From assembly GCA_008933995.1 (NCBI GenBank), contig WARS01000010.1, positions 8,845,001-8,909,000 of the forward strand: a DNA stretch of 64,000 nucleotides, given 5' to 3'. Positions 16,845 to 64,000 of this stretch are shown here, piece after piece; position 1 is the first letter of the stretch, and each line of letters opens with the position of its first letter. A program made the position numbers and the translations under genes. A model generated the notes under the pieces. The model saw nothing but the letters and a program-made list of their open reading frames with translations. It was not told the DNA's origin and made no database searches. Source of the stretch: Datnioides undecimradiatus. Lineage: Eukaryota > Chordata > Actinopteri > Lobotiformes > Datnioididae.

Positions 16845-17815
16845 TCTAGTCACGATCCATGTTTTTTCTTCAGTTGGAAGGATGGTAAGCAGAGAGGACA
16901 GAAAAGCAAGACCTCTCACTTTGTTGAAATATTTTACTCACAGTAGGATATAGAAAGCCATAATCATCCACAGTCGATGAATTTAACAGCCAGTCAGTAT
17001 AATCGCTTATTATTTTCAATCTATTCATTTTTTTATGTCTTTTTTCAGGAATCATGCCAAACATAACCTCGTTTTCAAATGTGAGGATTTGCTATAATAT
17101 TTGGTCTTGAGAGATGGATATTTATCTTTTTGTTTGCAGTTACCATAGAATTAAAATTTGATTGGCCTACATCACTTTGATTATACTGATGATTATTCTG
17201 CATTATTGACCGTTTAATTGCAACAGTTAATTTAAATCAAATGTAAAAAAAAAACAAAGAAAAGAAAAAGAAATAATAAAAATTAAATTAGATATTTAAT
17301 CCTAAATATATAATTAATATACATTTGAAGAAAAACATATGAGAAAGCAGATGGCCAAATCATTTATTTGTAAAGAATTTGTAAAGTATCCCCAATCATA
17401 CAGTAAACCCACCTCCATTATTAAAAAAAGCAAAACAATCTTTGTAAAAAAGCCTTTAATGTATAGTGTATACTCAAAGTTATCTTCTTTTCTATACTAC
17501 AGGATCAATTATTTCATATGTTGTCATATGTTTCATATGCAAGTTTGAATCTGTAACAGATTTACTGCCAAGTGGTATATTGATGCAATTAAAAACATAC
17601 ATACAGAAAACATTAAATATATCTGTTTTAAAACGGACAGAATGAGGTCAAAGTACACTTGCAAATTTTCTGTCACAAAGTCATACTTTGAAAAAAATCT
17701 AACAAATGTATAAAATCAGAAAATACATGATAACATACAGAGTCAACCTGCAACATTACGAAACAATGAGAAAAACGCTTTTTGCTTGCAGCTCACACAC
17801 TGGTCCTACTTTTAA

Positions 17816-60283
<42,468 letters not shown>

Positions 60284-60378
60284 TGAGAGACTGACCGCAG
60301 CAAACTCCTGAGAAGCATAGACATAACTGTATGATCCCCTTTTGATATGACAGAATGTTCTTTCCCTTACTGATTGCA

Positions 60379-60384
60379 AATAAA
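60379..60384 (+). terminator. abi1: Proximal AATAAA for abi1
   Basis: 149 bp after the abi1 stop. It would give a short 3'UTR. Confidence 0.5.
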
Positions 60385-61785
60385 ATGAAAAGTAATATCT
60401 ATTTAGTTTATTTTGGTGTTATATGGGCGGGTGGGGGATGTTTATGGAATATGTAAAAAAAAAAAAAAAAGTTTCTAAAGAATTGGACTAAAGAAGAGGA
60501 CTGCACGTGCTCACGCCGGTTGAACTCAAAAAGATGCAGCTGAAGGATTTACGTCATCTTGCCTGGACATATATTTCTGAACCGATTAGGTTGAACAGAA
60601 CAAATAAAACATTAACGTCATGTAAAACACCTTCGGCTGAAGTGTTTGTACTGTCAGTTGTATATAACGTGAGCTGCAGCCGCTTGGGTTTATGTAATGT
60701 GAATTCAGTGAATGTCGATTATATGATAGTCTTCATTAGTGGTGCCCTGCTCAGGCTCATGCGTAGAGGAAACCCGGATGGCCTGTCAATCATTTACAAA
60801 TCTAAATACTGTGTATGGTATTTCACTGACGAACAACTACTCCTGAAAAAGCAGTCTTGGCGATAAAGCATGCTAAATTTTAAGAGATATAATGTAATCT
60901 TAAGTTTATGCTTCCATTATGTTGTAAGTGTATTCACCTCTTTTAATTTTTATTACACTGTTGAGAATCACTGAACTTTTTTTTTTTTTTTTTGGACTCT
61001 GAAGTGAATTCCAGGCCTCACGCTGTCACGCTCTTAAAACACCGATCTCCATTTGATTTGCATCAAGAAAAACGAAACTGTTTACGTTCTCACGCATTGA
61101 GAGGTGTTGTGAAGGGAACACATTCCAATTTTAAGGCTTACTATCGAGCATTTATGTCACATCACTGTTAGTAACGTGATACTAATTCACAGAAAATCTC
61201 TAGGATCCACTGGTAACATTGGCAATAACTCTGATTGACGGCAGGTGGTGTGTGCAGTGATAATTAGACTGGAATTGTTGTGCCTGACACTGCCATGTGA
61301 CAATTCAGACGTAATGTAGACCAATAAACAACTCTAATACCTCCTCAGTCTTCACCAAGCAACAGTGATCTGCTCTGGGTTCAAGGACCATGTTGAATGC
61401 TCTGAACATGAACTCCTCTGGGCTGCACAGGTGTACATATTTTAACGAGTCAAATCAGCCAATCAATATTAGGTTTCACTCAGGTCTAGGAATCGTCTTT
61501 CTAACATTGTTTTTTTTTTTTTCCTGTTGGCCCTTGAACGTACATCTAACGTGATTTTTTTTTTTTTTTTTTTGACTTAACTTCCAAATGCATCCGTCAC
61601 CATTTACCATATCAGGATACTGCAGCTAATGCCTTGATATTCTGCCCGTTTGCTTTAGTATTTCAGCTAAAAATCGTGCTCCGTCTCAATTTCATGGGTA
61701 GAAATATTGAAATCTATCCCTGTCTGCCCTTCATTTGTACATATAATATTGTTGATTGAAAAAAAATTAATGTACAGTCTTTTAT

Positions 61786-61791
61786 AATAAA
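61786..61791 (+). terminator. abi1: Distal AATAAA for abi1
   Basis: 1.56 kb after the stop and followed by a TG-rich stretch (catgcatgtgtggtc), a good downstream element. Probably the main distal site. Confidence 0.6.
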
Positions 61792-61884
61792 CAATTCTAT
61801 GTACAACATGCATGTGTGGTCACTTGGAAGGCTTGAAAAAAGGAAAAGGAGGCTTGAATTTAAAAAAAACCCCATAATTATAGG

Positions 61885-61890
61885 TTTATT
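61885..61890 (-). terminator. pdss1: Candidate AATAAA for pdss1
   Basis: Plus-strand TTTATT reads AATAAA on the minus strand, about 720 bp after the pdss1 stop. It is only about 95 bp from the converging abi1 signal. Confidence 0.5.
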
Positions 61891-62607
61891 GAGCACACAG
61901 TCATTGTAGATGTTAAGGCCTTGGTTGTAACCTTTCTAACAAGTCAAAAGGACATGTGACTTTTTGGCCTCTGCGGTGTGGACGGATCTTGAAAGACAAT
62001 AACACCGATCCAAACAAACACACCAATGACAGTCTTACTTCCTTTAGAAATCACACAGGTTCTGCAACACTGCCGCGGCTCGGCACCAGCGTGTAACAAA
62101 CTGTCGAGTCACAGTTGGCTAGATTTGAGGCCTGGGAGGTCGTTGCAGTTACAGTACTGTAAGTAGTGGAGAGTTGGGTTGAAGCTTTCAGTGCTGTGCA
62201 TCCATTTACGTTTATAATGTTTCCTTTTCCAAATCATCCCTCCTGATACCATTCAAATCTGTGGTGCTGTGCTAAAAAAACCCACATATATATTATTTTA
62301 TCAGGAAACAGAGCTTCCTGTATACATTTTTGGGAGAGGTTAAAAGAGCCATGACACATCAGTTCAGAGAGAGCCCTACGTGCTGTTTTGATCCCTTTGA
62401 TTTTGAAGAGTTCATACAAAATCAGCTTGCTGCCATAATCATCCACATTTGGCACTAAAGCCTGCACGAGGGGTCGTTCCAAACCAAACTCCCATCGCTT
62501 CTCTCACAGTTTGTTTTGTACTCCAACCCTGCGTAGACACGGACGCGCCAGGGTGAGTTGCATTTCCCGCAAGTAGCTGCCTGATGTGAAGCCCGGCAGT
62601 AGGAGGT
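61891..62607 (-). other. pdss1: pdss1 3' untranslated region
   Basis: Non-coding sequence from the TGA stop to the candidate signal. The 82-codon minus-strand frame at 62234-62482 shows no family match. Confidence 0.55.
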
Positions 62608-64000
62608 TCACTTGTCTCTGGTGAGCACCATTTCAGTGAGCCGGATGAGGGCGTCTCTCTCCGCTGACTGCCTCAGCCTGCTGATCTGCCTGATGGCTTC
62701 TTGACAGTAATGCTGAGCCAGGTAGTTGGTCTGTCGCACGCCATCGCTCTGTAACAGAAGAAGGAGGACGCTGTTTATCTGAGGAAACCCTGATTGTACC
62801 ATTTATCCTTAAGATACATCAGTCTCAGCATCAACAACCCCTCAGTGTACTATACAAATAAAACCAGCTGGAAACACACACACACATAATGAGGTTTCAT
62901 ATATACATTTAATTTTATGATCACACAATGTTTAATTAATAGTTTTTATTTTCATTTTTTAAAGTAAAGTTAAAGATGTGTTTTTCTTGGTTTACACTGT
63001 ACATGTGGTCCTACCTGAAGGACGTACTGCCAGGCTCGATCTACATCTCCTTTAGAGCTAAAACGTCTCATGATCATTGCATGGAGCTCAGGAAACTGAA
63101 AAGACAGGTAAAAAGAGAAAAGGTTGGGACTGAGAGCGGATAGTGATGTGCGGGGTGGGTCCCACATTGATTTATACATACTGCTTTTATGAAAACGTGC
63201 ACACATCAAACTAAAATACTGATGTTTGGGTCTCACCTGTTGACAAGCAAACAGGACCGGTCCGGTGGCCAAGCCCAGTTTGAGATCTGCAGCCGAGGGC
63301 TTCCCCAGGTGATTGGCTCCTGATGTGAAGTCCAACACATCATCCACCAACTACAGGGAAGAATGAAAGAACACATATTGTCACTTAATGCAGCTTGGTG
63401 TTTCATGTATCAAATTAGCAACAGATAGATGTTTTAGCTGGAGAGTAGTCTAAAACATTAAATGAAACATTGAAAAAGAAATGAAAAGGCATTACTTGAA
63501 ATGCGATGCCAACGTTCCTGCCATACTGGTAGGCTATTTCATGAACTTCAGGATCCGAATTTACTAGAATGGATACCTTGAATGAAAGAAGAGACAGTCA
63601 ACAAAAGACACTGAGTGTAGAAGCCGCAGCTTCTCGCCAACTCCCTGATATTTGTGTGGAGACAGAACGTACATACTGCTTTACAACTGTTTGCAATGAG
63701 ACTCGCTGTCTTCTTGAAGGTCTTCTCGAGGTAGTGCTTGAATCTCTCGTTCTCGTTCTCTTTGGATCCCAGCTGCATGAATTCCCCTGGCGGCCACAAT
63801 CGGCACTGATTAGGAAGTTTGTCTGGACAGTTACAGCTTCTTATGTGCTAACTGCTTCGTTAAACCTCAGGTGAAAGTGACAGATGTAGCAGTAACATTC
63901 TGATTGCTGTACCTCGCACCAGGTCCTCTATCACCTGGGACAAGACCTTTACCACTGTGTTGTTCCCAATACGAGCCAAGGCCATGGAGGCAGCAGAGAG
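62608..64000 (-). CDS. pdss1: PDSS1 polyprenyl (decaprenyl) diphosphate synthase subunit 1, C-terminal exons (partial)
   Basis: Six coding exons on the minus strand: 64000-63913 (cut by the window edge), 63786-63677, 63576-63496, 63350-63237, 63095-63015, 62748-62608. All phases close, giving about 204 residues to the stop. Matches human PDSS1: MALARIGNNTVVKVLSQVIE, FMQLGSKENENERFKHYLEK, TFKKTASLIANSCKA, EIAYQYG, the second Asp-rich motif in LVDDVLDFTSG, KLGLATGPVLFACQQ, MIMRRFSSKGDVDRAWQYV, and a C-terminus ending LTRDK. The first DDxxD motif lies off the window. With PDSS2, the enzyme builds the all-trans polyprenyl tail of ubiquinone in mitochondria from isopentenyl diphosphate. The second Asp pair is intact. 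The gene is tail-to-tail with abi1. Confidence 0.97.

Noticed and set aside
60507..60866. 119-codon frame in the abi1 3'UTR
   Set aside because: Downstream of a proven stop, no similarity, and typical of a long 3'UTR.

Overview
This window is ordinary vertebrate nuclear DNA, almost certainly from a teleost fish. It carries multi-exon genes with GT-AG introns, long introns, CA/TG microsatellites and diverged repeats of types I know from teleost genomes. Five conserved protein-coding genes were identified by translating exons, matching them to the families from memory, and checking that splice phases close across every junction. Four junction sets are new models built directly from the sequence, including one yme1l1 exon that has no obvious open reading frame.

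Layout from left to right. (1) yme1l1 (minus strand, first five coding exons, 2419 down to 288, gene runs off the left edge): mitochondrial inner-membrane AAA protease. (2) mastl (plus, complete, 12 coding exons, 3170-8867, 846 aa): Greatwall kinase. (3) acbd5 (minus, complete, 12 coding exons, 16143 down to 11601, 507 aa): peroxisomal acyl-CoA-binding, VAP-binding tether. (4) abi1 (plus, complete, 12 coding exons, 18002-60230, 559 aa): Abl interactor and WAVE-complex subunit. It has introns of about 12 and 13 kb and fills two thirds of the window. (5) pdss1 (minus, last six coding exons, 62608 to the right edge): polyprenyl diphosphate synthase for the ubiquinone tail.

The genes alternate in direction. 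yme1l1/mastl and acbd5/abi1 are head-to-head pairs, with 750 bp and 1.86 kb between start codons. mastl/acbd5 and abi1/pdss1 are tail-to-tail pairs. The head-to-head gaps contain a perfect CRE palindrome and ZNF143-type ACTACA...CCC elements, both typical of bidirectional housekeeping promoters. The genes do not form one pathway; they are a conserved neighbourhood also present on human 10p12, with one apparent block inversion and no ANKRD26 between abi1 and yme1l1.

I found no cryptic operon, viral insertion, CRISPR array or new gene system. The points most worth following are a one-codon start-stop uORF one base before the abi1 start, a 15-base abi1 microexon (WLKAK), a fish polyglutamine insertion in abi1, the conserved FFAT-like motif of acbd5, the nearly touching 3' ends of abi1 and pdss1, a perfect 14-bp intronic hairpin, a tRNA-derived SINE, and two relics of one dispersed teleost repeat.
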